Shown here piece after piece: positions 47,758 to 59,544 of a DNA stretch of 64,000 bases (positions are counted from its first letter, which is position 1; each line of letters starts with the position of its first letter). The position numbers and the translations under genes were made by a program. This DNA comes from Leptidea sinapis (lineage: Eukaryota; Arthropoda; Insecta; Lepidoptera; Pieridae): the NCBI RefSeq assembly GCF_905404315.1, contig NC_066312.1, forward strand, positions 793,001 through 857,000, given 5' to 3'. The notes below the pieces were generated by a model. It was not told the DNA's origin and searched no databases. It worked only from the letters and a program-made list of their open reading frames with translations.

Positions 47758-49859
47758 TCTAATATTTTATAATATACAATAAAATATTATATAAAAGTAG
47801 TATTTAGAATAAATTAAATAGAAGGCTACCAGAGAAGGAGGCTGTTTGATTGTGCAACAATCCCTCGTGTGTTTTGATTTTCGTACTCCGACTAAGAGCC
47901 ACCGCAAAAAAGTTATTCTCTGCAACTAATATAAGTTTGACAACGAAATAATATTGATTTAAAATTACGATTAAATACCTATTTATATTATAGAAAAAAC
48001 TGATCTATTTTTATAAGATGAACTTAGGTATACTAGGTAGGTACAGGTTTAAGTAAAGAAGACAACCCTTACGTCGTCAGAAGAGGTAAGAATGACGCGA
48101 TAAAAAGAGAGAAAGCTTTAAAGGGAATATAAAAGTAAGTTATTAACGTTGTGCGATATGAATTGAGCATAATGTATCCGCCTTAACACATGGCAAGAAT
48201 CCCTATTTCTTTAATTGATTTTGCGAAGTAAGAGAGGTCACTCCGCAAAGGTTAACTCAGGTTAGAGCAACGGAGGCATTCACTATAGAGCGCGGATTCG
48301 AATCCCGAATCACCTATAAAGTTTTGATACGAAAACAAGAAAAAGTGTTTTTTTTTAAGTTCAGTGAATATGTAAAAGCCATAACTTTGAACATAATATT
48401 ATAAACTAATGCAAAAGTTAAAGTAAAGAAAGTTTGTATGTTGTGAGCCATGTCGCCATAAATGAATGTACAAACACTTATATTAATGACCATTGCACGC
48501 CTGTAAATAATATCATACTTAGTTTATAAGTGGTCCATATTTACGAACTACACCTTGTGATATTGCCACCGCCGTTATTCCAAATAAATTCATTCATTAA
48601 CATAACATTGGTTTTTATTTTAGGTTTATACCACCCATTTAATCTAGTTCAGTGATCACCCCGTACATAAAGACCTACTCCTAGCAGTGGGAGAATCACT
48701 ATCTATGACTTGAAAAAATAATTTTTAGTTTGATTTTTAAAAATGATCATTCCTACCACCCAGAAATACTTGGATAACATTTGAATTAAATGGGATTCAA
48801 AATAGATACTAACTCAATAAGTAGACTTACTCAACTGGTGTTACGTGGTCCCGAGGAGATTTCCAGAACACAATTAATTAAATATTCTAGACCAGTACCT
48901 AACAGTTTGTGCTGCTGACTGAGAACTCAAATTTAGTTTCCATTTAGCCATAGTGTTGAGACACCATTGTCAGAACACTAGATAATAATACTCGGGAGTA
49001 TGGTGAAGGAAAGAAGCATCCTGAATTGGCTCCTGAAAATATGATGAATACATAGATGACGGTGAGTTGCCTGATCCATGAAATTCATCTAAATTACACC
49101 TTTATTCAAATTAAGCTTTTGTTATCCTGCCAATTTTAAGGCAACTTCTGTAACGCCTGTTTTTAATAATTTAGCAATAACAACCGTTTTTGTTGTTAGC
49201 TCATCGCATAGCAAGGTATAAGGGCCATTGAGCACCTATTTGACAACCGGAAGAGGATGCATTAAGACTTTATTTGTCTAAGCTTTGATTTGACCGCGAC
49301 CACCATGAAACTACTCCTAAAACTTAAGCATTAAGGAGAAAACAATACAGCTAGAAATCTGTTTTAATCATTTTTACATTGAACAGTTCAGGTAGTCGAC
49401 GTAAACAGCAACATTTTCGGGTAAACACATAGGAATAAAATTACTGCGGGGTTCTATTCTCGTTTTTTTTATTGTTGTGAGAATCTGTTTTGAATTACGC
49501 TGATTATGGATGAAAGAATATACGTTTGGTATCTCGGGGTGTGATGGTATTTGGGAATAAGTAGTTCTTTTTCGTATTATGAAGATAATATTTACTTTCG
49601 CTACATTACTATGCATTAAGTATGCACTACACTCTAAACAAGAGTGCTTGCTAGGCATCTGTGTCAGTTAGTCATCGAGTTTTACAGCAAGGGCTGGTAA
49701 TCTTATTTAAGAAACAAATCAAGGTTAAGTAAATGAGGTGCTCATTGGAGCTGTAGGTAAGTAAATAATACTTACCTACAGTATTTCTAGGTTTAACATT
49801 TCAAACTCCTAATAAAGGTATCAACTATTTTTTAACGTTTTGTACCAATATTTTTTGAC
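47758..49859. other. Intergenic DNA after IFT122, one tRNA-like patch
   Basis: About 2.1 kb of AT-rich DNA. At 48250-48315 a tRNA-like stretch occurs, with TCAGGTTAGAGCAACGG as a possible A-box and GATTCGAATCC as a B-box. It is probably another tRNA-derived repeat. Otherwise nothing recognised. Confidence 0.45.
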
Positions 49860-49867
49860 GTATTTTT

Positions 49868-50290
49868 TATGGAAAACGAGGACAAACGAGCGTACGAGTC
49901 ACCCGGGGTTAGTTATCACCGCCCCCACAATCTCTTGCACCACCAGAGGAATCACAGGAGGGTTACCGGCCTTTAAAGAAGGTGTATGTGCTTTTTTTGA
50001 AGGTATACTTATATAAGGTCGTATTTTCCCGGAATCACCGCACTAGGAAGCTCATTCCACAGCTAGGTTGAACGTGGAAGAAAGCCACACATCCAGATGG
50101 TGGGAACGATATCCTAATTTTCTAATTTGTGGCGTACCGTTCGAAGGTGGAATTCGGCGGCAGGAATCAGGTGAAACAGCTCTTCGGAGCACTCTCCTTG
50201 ATAGATGACACACAATGAAGCGACGTCTCTACATAACGCCAGGTGATTGAGCCTTTCACACAGCACTGGATCAGCGACAATTCGAACAGC
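49868..50290 (-). mobile_element. LINE C-terminal fragment, decayed
   Basis: Inverted copy of the family at 54535: a TTTTATGGAAAACGAGGACA end, then on the - strand decayed ECSEELFHLIPAAEFHLR-like and RLNHLALCRDVASLC-like pieces. Several indels. Confidence 0.72.
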
Positions 50291-50464
50291 CCGACTTTTG
50301 ATTCTTAATTACAATTTTATATTTACACCTCGTAAATATGATTTTAACAGTTTCACCGAGTGTCTTTGTAGGTACATCATAATGATATAATACAATGCAA
50401 TATTATGTCTAATGATGAATACAACGCTTTTGTCTAATCAAGACCTTCTTCTTAACGTGCCGTC

Positions 50465-51975
50465 TCCTTGCGAAGGTTGGCAATCATTAGGGCAATTTCA
50501 ACTTTCGACACAGCTGCTCTAAATAAAGATCTTGTGCTCTTATTCCTTGATATCCTTATTATTTGATATCCTTCTGCGGCCAGGCCTCCTCCTGCCTGCC
50601 ACTTTCCCTTGCATGATTAGTTGAAGGAGTTCATATTTCTTGGCATTACGCATCACATGTCCAAAATATTCTAACTTTCGTTCCTTAATAGACGTAAGTA
50701 TCTCTGTAGCCTTTCCCATTCTCTCTAACACGATGCTATTCCGTACGCGCTCTGTCCAAGAAATTTTCAGCATACGTCTGTACACCCACATCTCGAACGC
50801 TTCCAGTTTTTTGTCATAGCTTCTGTCAGCGTCCAAGCTTCTACGCCGTATAGGACTACAGAAAAGACATAGCACCGCGCTATGCGTATACGAAGAGAGA
50901 TGCTTAGGTTCCGGTCACAAAGTACTTTTTTCATTTTTGAAAAGGCGTTGCGTGCTTGCTCTATTCTGCATCGTATTTCGAGGCTGTGATCTCCTGAGTC
51001 GTCAACCATTGTGCCTAGATATCTGAACTTGGCAACCCTTTCAAGACTGACCATTGAGGGATAAAAAAGTGGTAAGCTCAGGTGTACGGCTTATTACCAT
51101 GTACTTCGTCTTTTTGGTGTTGATGTTAATACCATACTCAGCACTGACAGAAGCTACGGAGTTGACTAGTCTTTGAAGGCCCTCAAGACTGTCCGCGATT
51201 AATATCGTGTCGTCTGCGTACCTAATATTGTTCAACATTTTGCCATTAATTGATATTCCGTCTGTGCTGTTATCAAGCGGTTCGGAAAATATGGCTTCAG
51301 CATACAAATTAAAAAGTAAGGGTGACAAAATACAGCCTTGTCGTACGTCTATCTCGATGTATGATGAAAGTTTCCCGTTTACCCTAATGTTTGCACGCTG
51401 TTTCCAATATAAGTTTCTGATGAATTGACAGTCTTTAAAGTCCAAGACAATTTTCTGGAGCACTTCCATCAATTTGACATGTTGAACTCAGTCAAAGGCC
51501 TTTTCATAGTCAATGAAGCAGACAAATAGATCTCTATTCATATCCCAGCATCTTTGTACCAGCACCTGATAGCCGAAAAGTGCATCTCTTGTACCCAAAC
51601 CGCTTCTAAAACCAAACTGGGTATATGATAGTAAGGACTCACATTTCGAGTAAATTCTGCTATGAAGTACTTTTAAAAAGAGCTTCAAAACGTGACTCAT
51701 GAGTGAAATTGTGCGGTAATCACTGCATTTTTTGGGCTTATTGATTTTTGGTATGGTGATAAATGTCGATTTGAGCCAGTCAGAAGGAATCGTGCCCAAG
51801 TCGTAGATAGCATTAAAGAGGTTAACGAGATAATCTAGATTACACTCTTCGATTGCTTTTGCATTCCTTATGGCATGATAGACTTCACTTTCTTAATGGC
51901 TGGTCCCGTGTCATCACAAACGAAATCTACAGGATTGTCAGCTAGTATATCTGCTAGTATATTTTGTGGTTTCCG
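50465..51975 (-). pseudogene. LINE reverse transcriptase fragment (RTE-like style)
   Basis: On the - strand: YDLGTIPSDWLKSTFITIPK, KKCSDYRTISLMSHVLKLFL, GFRSGLGTRDALFG, VCFIDYEKAFD, a stop, then RQGCILSPLLFNLYAEAIF, the catalytic IRYADDTILIADS, a frame break near 51050, FRYLGTMVDDSGDHSLEIRC, and the end LEYFGHVMRNAKKYELLQLI with GRRRPGRRRIS. At least three frame breaks. The family differs from the other LINEs here. Confidence 0.85.
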
Positions 51976-52171
51976 CTCGCCTCAAGACAGCAACACATAT
52001 GTACCCTATGTATGATCCCATTGTTGGAAAAGAGAGAGAATGATCTGTGGTGTGGTTTCTCACTAGAGTGAGAAGATAATATAATCTTCTACTACCTTAG
52101 AAGATAATTTAATTTCATCCTCAACATCTAGATATTTGGAGTTGATATCCCCAATGTTGTTTACACAGAAC
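51976..52171. other. Short gap between LINE and small-ORF cluster
   Basis: Contains a small inverted repeat AGATAATATAATCTTCTACT near 52071-52095. Nothing coding. Confidence 0.4.
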
Positions 52172-52177
52172 TTTATT
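52172..52177 (-). terminator. Candidate poly(A) signal for the - strand small-ORF transcript
   Basis: AATAAA on the - strand, 17 nt after the last stop of the 55-codon ORF and followed by a TGTGT-containing stretch. Its position suggests a transcript that includes that ORF. Confidence 0.5.
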
Positions 52178-52193
52178 TCACTAATAGACACAT

Positions 52194-52361
52194 CTATGAT
52201 CCCAACAGTAATTTAACTTGAAAACCAGCTACTATATAAGCTTTATAAATAAATGTAGTTGTTAATCCCAAATAAGGAGCCATGACAAATACAAGTAAAC
52301 TTTTACAACAGCTACCAACATACTTGTTCAAAGGTGTTGAAGAATGCTTATAAAAGGCCAT
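52194..52361 (-). CDS. Predicted 55-aa membrane protein (third small ORF of the cluster)
   Basis: Starts MAFYKHSSTPLNKYVG in a good context (AAAAATGG), though an in-frame ATG also occurs 45 nt earlier. A hydrophobic segment at about residues 21-39 (SLLVFVMAPYLGLTTTFIY) would span a membrane once; basic residues flank it. It ends QVKLLLGS. The start is 67 nt after the stop of the 131-aa ORF on the same strand. I do not recognise the family. Small single-pass proteins of this type are often mitochondrial, but that is only a guess. It may instead be 3' UTR. Confidence 0.45.
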   Translation of the reverse strand: MAFYKHSSTPLNKYVGSCCKSLLVFVMAPYLGLTTTFIYKAYIVAGFQVKLLLGS

Positions 52362-52428
52362 TTTTATAATATTGTTTATTAAATACGGGAACACAAAATT
52401 ATTCAATATATTGCACTCAAATGTATTT

Positions 52429-52524
52429 TTATGAGGGCAGCTTTACGTTTTCCATTCCTTTTATTAATATATCATACTTTTCTTTAACAGATCTACATGC
52501 CCCTTGAAGATCTTCAAATTGACT
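52429..52524 (-). CDS. Small membrane protein, exon 3 (stop)
   Basis: Acceptor AATTTTCAG. Encodes residues 101-131: SQFEDLQGACRSVKEKYD to VKLPS then TAA. The acceptor is followed by another AG, so a two-base shift is possible but would break the frame. Confidence 0.66.
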   Translation of the reverse strand, partial: SQFEDLQGACRSVKEKYDILIKGMENVKLPS

Positions 52525-53987
52525 CTGAAAATTAATAAAATAATACTGGAATATTAAAATGTTATAAATGTTAAGTAAATTTACGAGTTAATGAGACTGG
52601 AAAAGTATTTATTATATTATTTTAGGACATAGTATGCATCACTTGGCCTGTTGATTACTGGGCTAGTCACTTTATATTAAATGACAAGCTCAATTGTGAT
52701 GCCCTTCAATTTTGGGTCCAAGTAAAAATCCAGATTGGCTGTGCATTGTGATGGGTCAGGTGTATCACTCACCCTCAGGTGAATATCTCTCTTGTATTAT
52801 ACTTTATCTGATAAAAACATAGTGATTAAAACAATAAAATAAGATTTTTAGACAATCAATATACAATAGAAAAACCTTGTGGATTTCAGACCTACTAATG
52901 ATGCTAACTGGAGTCTGCAATGCTGAAGTTGGCACAATAAGTAATCTGTGATGCTGAGTAAGTCACTATCCTTATAAATGTGCAAATAGAATTTATCACA
53001 GATTACATAAGCTGAGAGCCTAAGATTAATAACTCCATTTATGAAAAATAAATTATTATTGAAGAGGAGAACAATAGTTTATGGCTCTCTTAATGTTAAG
53101 TGTTCATCACCAGGCCCCCTTTACCTGCAACAACAGAGTTATCAGAAGTGTTGCTTACATTTCTCAAGCTATATTAGTCAGATACATATTCAAGTATCAA
53201 GCTTACTCAAACATCTCCTAAACTCTGCTATTACTGATTTCCATGGGTGGCAAAATTTTTTTTCTATTTTATATCAGGGGAGCCACATTCCTGTTATTTC
53301 CCCTCCAATATAAAATTTGTCAGAATAATATTAAGGTTAATTTTCATAGTAATTATATAAAATGCATGTATTTGGACTTAATTTTGTTAATAATTTTCCT
53401 TATAATAAATAACACATTTAGCTAATTCACCATTATTTTGATGAAAAACCCATATGTTTACCCTAGTGACCAAGAGGGTTTACACATTGAGAGACTGGGT
53501 CCAGCAAGATTTTTTTAAATGTATCAGACAGATTATTGAAATGTTACATTGTTTTGCAGATTTTTGCACATCTTGTTTATGTTCACCTGACATATGGCAG
53601 CCTGCTGCTTCATGGCTATACAATTTTCTATTATATCCTTAAATTGCTCCTTATCATCATTATTTTTTTTAATGGTTTCTGTTAATAATTTGTCTATATG
53701 ATTTTTATATTCTGTTACAACTGTAAAAATGAGAATTTTTTATGAAACATTAAGTCTGATACCGGCTACATATTTTTTATGTGTACTTAAAAATAAATAT
53801 GATTTATTTTTTTAAACTTACCAGCCAATTGATACTTTAAAGATGTTAATTCCGACATACATCTTTCGCCATCATTATTTGTTTCATACTTTTCTTGTAA
53901 ATAATTTAAATACAAATAAATTACACTCAAACACAATGCAAGAACAGGAATAATATACCAACGATGGTTCAAAAGATTTCTAAGCAT
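52429..53987 (-). CDS. Predicted 131-aa type II membrane coiled-coil protein, three exons
   Basis: Joining 53987-53822, 53720-53587 and 52524-52429 gives 131 aa plus stop, with matching phases (1, then 0) and good splice sites (GTAAGT donor, TTTTTACAG acceptor, GTGAAC donor, AATTTTCAG acceptor). The protein has a short basic N-terminus, one membrane segment at about residues 12-30 (IIPVLALCLSVIYLYLNYL) and then a charged, probably coiled-coil region with CMSEL, FKDIIENCIAMKQQAAICQS and ACRSVKEKYDIL. This is the layout of a signal-anchored lumenal protein, as in some Golgi or ER coiled-coil proteins. I do not recognise the family. A diverged SINE lies in its second intron. Confidence 0.7.
52655..52825 (+). 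mobile_element. SINE-like element, copy 4 (diverged, partial)
   Basis: Shares GATTACTGGGC, AATTTTGGGT and GTGCATTGTGATGGGTCAGG with the 3' half of the other copies, with many differences. Lies in the last intron of the - strand small gene. Confidence 0.55.
52826..53586. other. Intron of the small - strand gene, rest
   Basis: AT-rich with short + strand open frames of no recognisable content. Confidence 0.4.
53587..53720 (-). CDS. Small membrane protein, exon 2
   Basis: Acceptor TTTTTACAG, donor GTCAG-GTGAAC. Encodes residues 56-100: VTEYKNHIDKLLTET, then NCIAMKQQAAICQ. Lysine- and glutamine-rich, likely coiled coil. Confidence 0.66.
53822..53987 (-). CDS. Small membrane protein, exon 1
   Basis: Start codon at 53987 in the context AAACGATG (A at -3). 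Encodes residues 1-55 with the membrane segment. Donor CTG-GTAAGT, phase 1. Confidence 0.68.
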
Positions 53988-54024
53988 CGTTTGGGTAAAA
54001 AATCATATTCTATGTTTTTGTAAT

Positions 54025-54273
54025 CTAGGTACCTAGTGCCAAATGCTCGTTAGAGGGTAAGTGTTCTGTGGACAAATGCCAATCCAATATTATATCGTTT
54101 TGGCGATTTAGTTTAATAAAATTATTTCCAAATTCTCTGGTGATAGGAAAAACATAGTAAACAAATGTACGTCGTAAAGTCTGAAATTTTTTAAAATTCG
54201 AGATCAAAAAAATAATAGTGTTGCCAACTAAAAAAAATAACCTTTTCGTGTAACGAAATATACTCAATATCAT
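54025..54273 (-). CDS. Predicted 82-aa protein with one membrane segment (first small ORF of the cluster)
   Basis: Opens MILSIFRYTKRLFFLVG in the context AAAATGA, with a hydrophobic segment at about residues 11-25 (RLFFLVGNTIIFLISNF). It ends DWHLSTEHLPSNEHLALGT. An in-frame ATG 102 nt upstream would extend it. Its stop is 37 nt before the start codon of the 131-aa protein, on the same strand and with no splice sites between. It may be a short coding ORF or only a long upstream ORF in the 5' leader. No family recognised. Confidence 0.4.
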   Translation of the reverse strand: MILSIFRYTKRLFFLVGNTIIFLISNFKKFQTLRRTFVYYVFPITREFGNNFIKLNRQNDIILDWHLSTEHLPSNEHLALGT

Positions 54274-54534
54274 TTTAAAATTATAGTGTAGTCTAAATTC
54301 ATACAAAAAAATATTGCACAACGTTTTCTCTTTGTAGTATTGTATAACATACATCCAAAAACTAAAATGTTTCATGCAAACTTTGCTTTCACATTCGCAA
54401 TAAGATAGAAGCTTTAAACATTGTCTATCGTCTGCAGAAGAAAAACATAAATATAGTCGATTGTAATGTTAGGTACACGACCTTTGCATTTTTTAGAGGA
54501 CGCAATTTTATTTTTGGGACATGTGACATATAAC

Positions 54535-55030
54535 TTTTTTTTTTATGGAATAGGAGGACAAAAGAGCGTACGGATCACCTGGTGTTAAGTGATCACCGCC
54601 GCCCACACTCTCCTGCAACACCAGAGGAATCACAAGAGCGTTGCCGGCCTTTAAGGAAGGTGTACGCGCTTTTCTTGAAGGTACCCATGTCGTATCGTCC
54701 CGGAAACACCGCACAAGGAAGCTCATTCCACAGTTTCGTGGTACGAGGAAGAAAGCTCCTTGAAAAACGCACTGTGGAGGACCGCCACACATCCAGATGG
54801 TGGGGATGATATCGTAACTTGTGGCTTGTCGTGCGAAGGTGAAATTCGGCGGCAGGAATCAGGTTGAACAGCTCTTCGGAACACTCCCCGTGATAAATGC
54901 GGTAGAAGACACACAATGAAGCGACGTCTCTACGCAACGCCAAGTGATCCAGCCGTTCACAGAGTACTGGGTCCCCGACAATTCGAGCTGCTCTGCGTTG
55001 CACGCGGTCAAATGGATCGAGCTGATACTG
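54535..55030 (-). mobile_element. LINE C-terminal fragment, open reading frame kept
   Basis: On the - strand an uninterrupted frame (55003-54593) reads MQRRAARIVGDPVLCERLDH, DVASLCVFYRIYHGECSEEL, RTTKLWNELPCAVFPGRYDM and ends GECGRR. It is the best preserved copy of the family also at 12013, 47530 and 49868. It ends in a T-run (54533-54542) that is the A-tail of the element. Confidence 0.83.
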
Positions 55031-55118
55031 ATACTAACTTAATTAAATATTTTAATTTTTTAGGGTAAAGAGGTTTATAAACATATTTGTAGGCCACACA
55101 ATTCGCTACAAATTATGT

Positions 55119-55150
55119 CGTGCGTCTTACAAATTTTTGTAAGACGCACG
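55119..55150. repeat. Perfect hairpin in the MITE-like element
   Basis: Arms of 15 bp (CGTGCGTCTTACAAA and its exact complement) separated by TT. Confidence 0.95.
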
Positions 55151-55304
55151 GTTTCCGAGATATCGCGAAAAAAGGGTTTTCACCACTTTTTCCAAGATGG
55201 CGGCCGGGGGACATGGGAGGCGTCAGGCGACCCCACAAACTTGAGGATAGGCGTCTATTGACCCCCCATACATGATTCAAAAATAAAATTGCGTCCTCTA
55301 AAAA

Positions 55305-55534
55305 TTGAAATATTTGGTCCTTAAATTGTAACATTTCATAATAATGTTACAAAAAATCTAGGTCAAGTGACAGGTATAGACTGGTCGCCGAATTGTTTTG
55401 ATAATTCGGTTTCTGACGTTCGTCGTGATCAAATGTGCTCTTGCTTTTCCGTTGTAGTTGTTAAGTTTTTGTTTGTTGTTTGTTTTCTTTATTTCATTTA
55501 TCAATTTTGTTTTATTTCATTGTTTTCATAACAA
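55305..55534. other. Intergenic, nothing recognised
   Basis: AT-rich stretch between the MITE-like element and the transposase relic. Confidence 0.4.
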
Positions 55535-55995
55535 AACGAATTCTGGATGTAACCATAACAACCAGAAAAGGAAGGCATCTTATAATATCTCATATAGGTA
55601 GCGAGGACAGTTTTGTAGATGGAGCAATATTAATGTTCGAATACAAAACACACTAAAAAACTCGCTCATTATGAAAGCTATAGGGCATACTGCTAAAGCC
55701 AAAAGCCAATTCGGTATTAGTTTTAGATAAAGTCCCTTACCACTCCCGAAGGTTAGGATTGAACCTCACTACTGCCGGCCATAAAGCGCAAATTATTGAA
55801 TGGTTCAAATCCAAAAATATAAATGATGAAGATAATATGATAAAAACTCAGTTACTTACTAGAAATCGTAAAAAGAGAAAAATCAAATGATCATACTCTT
55901 GCAATGGACAAGTTGGCTGCGGAAAATACAATTTATAATAAAAGTAACCAATTGCGATTCATCGTCATCAAGCTCTTCAGACCCCGAAAATTAAG
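55535..55995 (+). pseudogene. DDE-type transposase relic (Tc1/mariner superfamily style)
   Basis: Broken frames give TTRKGRHLIISHIGSEDSFV, DGAILMFEYKTH, then VLDKVPYHS (the second catalytic D block, normally VxDNAPYHS) and TTAGHKAQIIEWFKSKNI. This order is that of DDE_3-type transposases common in insects. Stops and shifts show it is dead. Confidence 0.6.
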
Positions 55996-57489
55996 ACATT
56001 TGTAAATAATATTTTTTGTATATGTATGAATCAAAATAATTTTGTAATTCAACAACATGTAAAAATATTCATCATTCATTTATCATCTCTGAATTATTAT
56101 TTCAACAGTGGCATTTCTTTGTTTAAATTTTTAATCTCGAATTACATTTCCGACTAATAGGTAGGTAACAAAATTTCATTAGATCATTTGGAAATTTCAT
56201 CAGAGTTAAACAGTTCTTCCATCGTTGGTTCTATTACTGATTTTGTGTAAAATAGAGCAAAATAATTTTCAAAGCCAACACTAAATTACTATAATACATA
56301 ACATAATTATTTCACGAATTCGACGGGTTTTTTCTTCACACGACTGCAAAATTACGACAACCCTGCGTGTTTAACAAAATTCTATGTATTCATGACTAAA
56401 GAGCATGGATAATAAATATTATACTGATTACTGATTTTCATTCAAATTCAATGACTTTCTATAGATATAGACAATGCATGTTATACAAAATCAAACCGAA
56501 ATATAGCACATGCCATAAATGACACCTTACTAACTTTTCTATACATTTCTGCGTTACTCCAGTAGTTTAAAATATTATTGCCCAATAGTCATCAATGTAA
56601 ACATTTTTTAAGTTCAAGCTGCATATTTTGAATTTAGAATCCGATTTGGACAGTGACATCAGTGGAGTAGCAGTTAGGTATTTTTTTTAAACCCAGACGA
56701 AAAAGAGGGTTGCTATAAGTTTGACGATCATCAGTCTGCCCCTATTTTCTGTTCAAGATCTATTCAGCCGCAGGTTTTTTTAATAAAAAATCACACAAAA
56801 TTTGACACTATTGGCAAAAAAAATCTTATTGAATCTACCGCTAGTTCGTAAATGGTTGAGCACACAGAGTACATTATATAATATAGGTATAGAGTTGTCA
56901 GTCAATTTCAAGGCGAAAGCGACATCGCGTGGGAACTTGACAAAACATTCCTTGGTTATACCTACATATACGTATGTCGTATAACATAAATACCTGTATT
57001 GTTGGTTGTTACCTGGTTGTTTTAATTGTAACATTAATTTTACACAGGATTTCCGCAATAAATTTAATGCAGAATTACTGAAATGTAGATATTAGGAACT
57101 TATGTTACAATAAAAAAACATATTATTTCCTTCTTCTTTTAGTATAATACTGTATAGCGAATGTTTGCATTATTTCCTCCTCATCGTGCGTTGAAATTGC
57201 TCCTTGAAGTATTTTATTGATGGACTGCACCAATTATATATAAATATCATAGTAGATATAGTAAATATCTTGTCAGACCATTCGGACCTATGCTCTTTGC
57301 ATTTTAAGGAATTAAACGGAAATCAGTATATACTCAACACGCAACGAACACCAAACAACAACAATAATGAATAAGCAAAGCGATGGCGGCAAATAAATTA
57401 ATAAACAAGATGGCGATTGGCAGCTACCTACTGTGTAGGCGGGCGAAGCGGGTGTAATGTGTATCAATCAGTGCCCTCTATATTTTTTT
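55996..57489. other. Intergenic, nothing recognised
   Basis: About 1.5 kb of AT-rich DNA with only short open frames and no clear repeats. Confidence 0.4.
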
Positions 57490-58612
57490 TTTATTCTTTA
57501 TTCTTTATTTGGCTACTATGGCCCACTTAAATGTCATAATAATACAGTCAGATATAATTATAATTAACATAAAATGAGTACATAAATCATTGAATTTTAA
57601 AAAATTAATAACAAAGCCCCATATTCCTCCGTCCCTGTGTGCAACGTGCAGTTTACAACAGCGGTTTATATAACCACAGTAGAGCCGATCCGCCAGTGCA
57701 GCCAGCATGCTGTTGTTGCTCCCACGGACTCGGCGCACCAGTGACCTGCCTCTCTTTCGCATTATTGTATAGAAACAGTCAACACGGGCTTCGGCAAACA
57801 TCGCTGAGGCGCTGCAATAGCGAGGGAGCCTCAACAGCACCCTAAATGCATTGTTGTACTGGACCCGAAGGGCGCTGTACGATCTTTGCGTATGGTCAGT
57901 CCACAGGCTGCAGGTATAGCATGAGGTGCAGTAAGCCCTAAAAAGAGTAATCTTAACACCTGAAGAGCAGCTTGCAAACCTACGGATCACCATATTAGCT
58001 CTTACCGACATCGCCCCCCGTTCCCGCTCAACATCTGCGTCATCCCTCAGGGAAGGTGTTACTAAATGGCCAAGATATTTAAATAGATCAACCATTTCTA
58101 ACGGTGTTCCATTTAGCCTTATAGTTGGCATCTCTGTTACTTTTCTAGGCCCTCCATGAAAGACCATGCACTTGCTCTTTTTAACATTATACACCAGCCC
58201 GTGTCCAGCTGCATAGCCCTCACAAGTGCTTATCAACTTTCTGAGTCCACAGACCGAAGCGCTTAGCAGAACCATGTCGTCCTCGTAGCTTATGTTATTG
58301 AAACATACGTCGTCTATGTAACAACCGACATGCTGTTTGCTGAGCACCTCGATCATACCATTTACATATAGATTAAAAATGGAGGGCGAGCTCAACCCCC
58401 CCTGCCTCAACCCGCATTCAAATCTGTACGAATCAGACATGGTGCCCGACCATTTCACATTATTCAACTGGTTCCCATACCAGTACTTAAAGATGTTAAT
58501 AAGCTCATTAGGAATATAGAATTCTCTCATCTTTTCCCATAGGATGTCATATGAGACTAAATCGAAGGCCTTAGAAAGGTCAAGGAAGCAAGCGTAAACC
58601 GATGTATTTTAT
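57490..58612 (-). pseudogene. LINE reverse transcriptase fragment, mostly open
   Basis: On the - strand: YACFLDLSKAFDLVSYDILW, MREFYIPNELINIFKYWYGN, GLRQGGLSSPSIFNLYVNGM, then ISYEDDMVLLSAS (the usual YADD is YEDD) and KYLGHLVTPS. It is open for 341 codons from 58530. The 5' end is truncated at about 58612. The change in the catalytic block suggests it is inactive. It is distinct from the other LINEs here. The 3' end is near the AT-rich run at 57485. Confidence 0.85.
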
Positions 58613-59540
58613 AGACAAGTTGACAAATTAATTTTAATGTGATGGTATTGTATGAATCAAAAAAATGTTCTGAGTGCAAACGCCGTGGTTGAGCAAATGA
58701 AAAGAAGTAGCAAGATATTCATTGCCACTCTTTTAAATCAAGATTTACATTTTCATCAATATTTTTATTTACATAAAATAATTCGGGAAACTGGTTATTA
58801 AAATTTTAGATTCCCTGAAATAAATTTAAATTGTAAAATTTTGTTTTAATACATAGAAATCTTTTCCAGGGTATCTTTTTGGCATTTTTAATGTAAGCGG
58901 TCACCAACATAGCTTTGTAAAATTTTAAATATGGCTAATTAGACTTTTGTATGTGCTTCAATTTGACTAAATTTACAAAGTATATTCACTTTCGAAAGAA
59001 ATTTCAATACTTTAAAAGTTAAAAAGGTTTTATCATACTTTATAAGAATAATATAGAAAAAGTAAGAATTTTTAAACGCTTAAACCTTTTAGTGAGAGCA
59101 AAGTTGGCATTTTCTACCTAAAAGAAAAAAAAATGCCTTTATTACTATAATTTTATCAAGTAAGATTTTATATATTTTACAAATAATGCTATAATGCTTA
59201 TTTTGACATTATTATTCATCTGAAATTAAACACTTACTTTACAGGTCAAATCATTATCAGGTTCTTGATTTTCTCTTTTATTCTTCTTGATGAAAGAGTA
59301 AAATGTTCCTGGGATTCCGCCATTTTATTTGACAGATTATTATTTTCATTTTGTATTCTTTTTATATTTTGATACTAATTCGAACATTTTACAATTTTCA
59401 CTCATTAAATAAAATAAGTGAAAATAAGAAATTGAAGGTTTGGATTGAAGGAAAATTATTAGCACATCAATATGATGTTGTTATTGAATATTAAAAATAT
59501 GGCTGTATGGGCTCAATACCCTTTGCCTTTTCAAATACAA
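58613..59540. other. Intergenic, nothing recognised
   Basis: AT-rich with no coding or repeat signal that I can name. Confidence 0.4.
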
Positions 59541-59544
59541 ATTC

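Larger units (their letters stand above)
54490..55304. mobile_element. MITE-like element with 27-bp inverted termini, holding a LINE insertion
   Basis: Left end 54490-54516 and right end 55278-55304 are inverted copies (core AGAGGACGCAATTTTATTTT). Inside, 55119-55150 is a perfect palindrome. The LINE at 54535-55030 interrupts it, so the original element was about 320 bp. It encodes nothing, so it is non-autonomous. Confidence 0.75.

Noticed and set aside
47421..48315. Two functional tRNA genes
   Set aside because: A- and B-box-like words are present, but I cannot fold either into a sound cloverleaf with an anticodon. They fit tRNA-derived repeats better.
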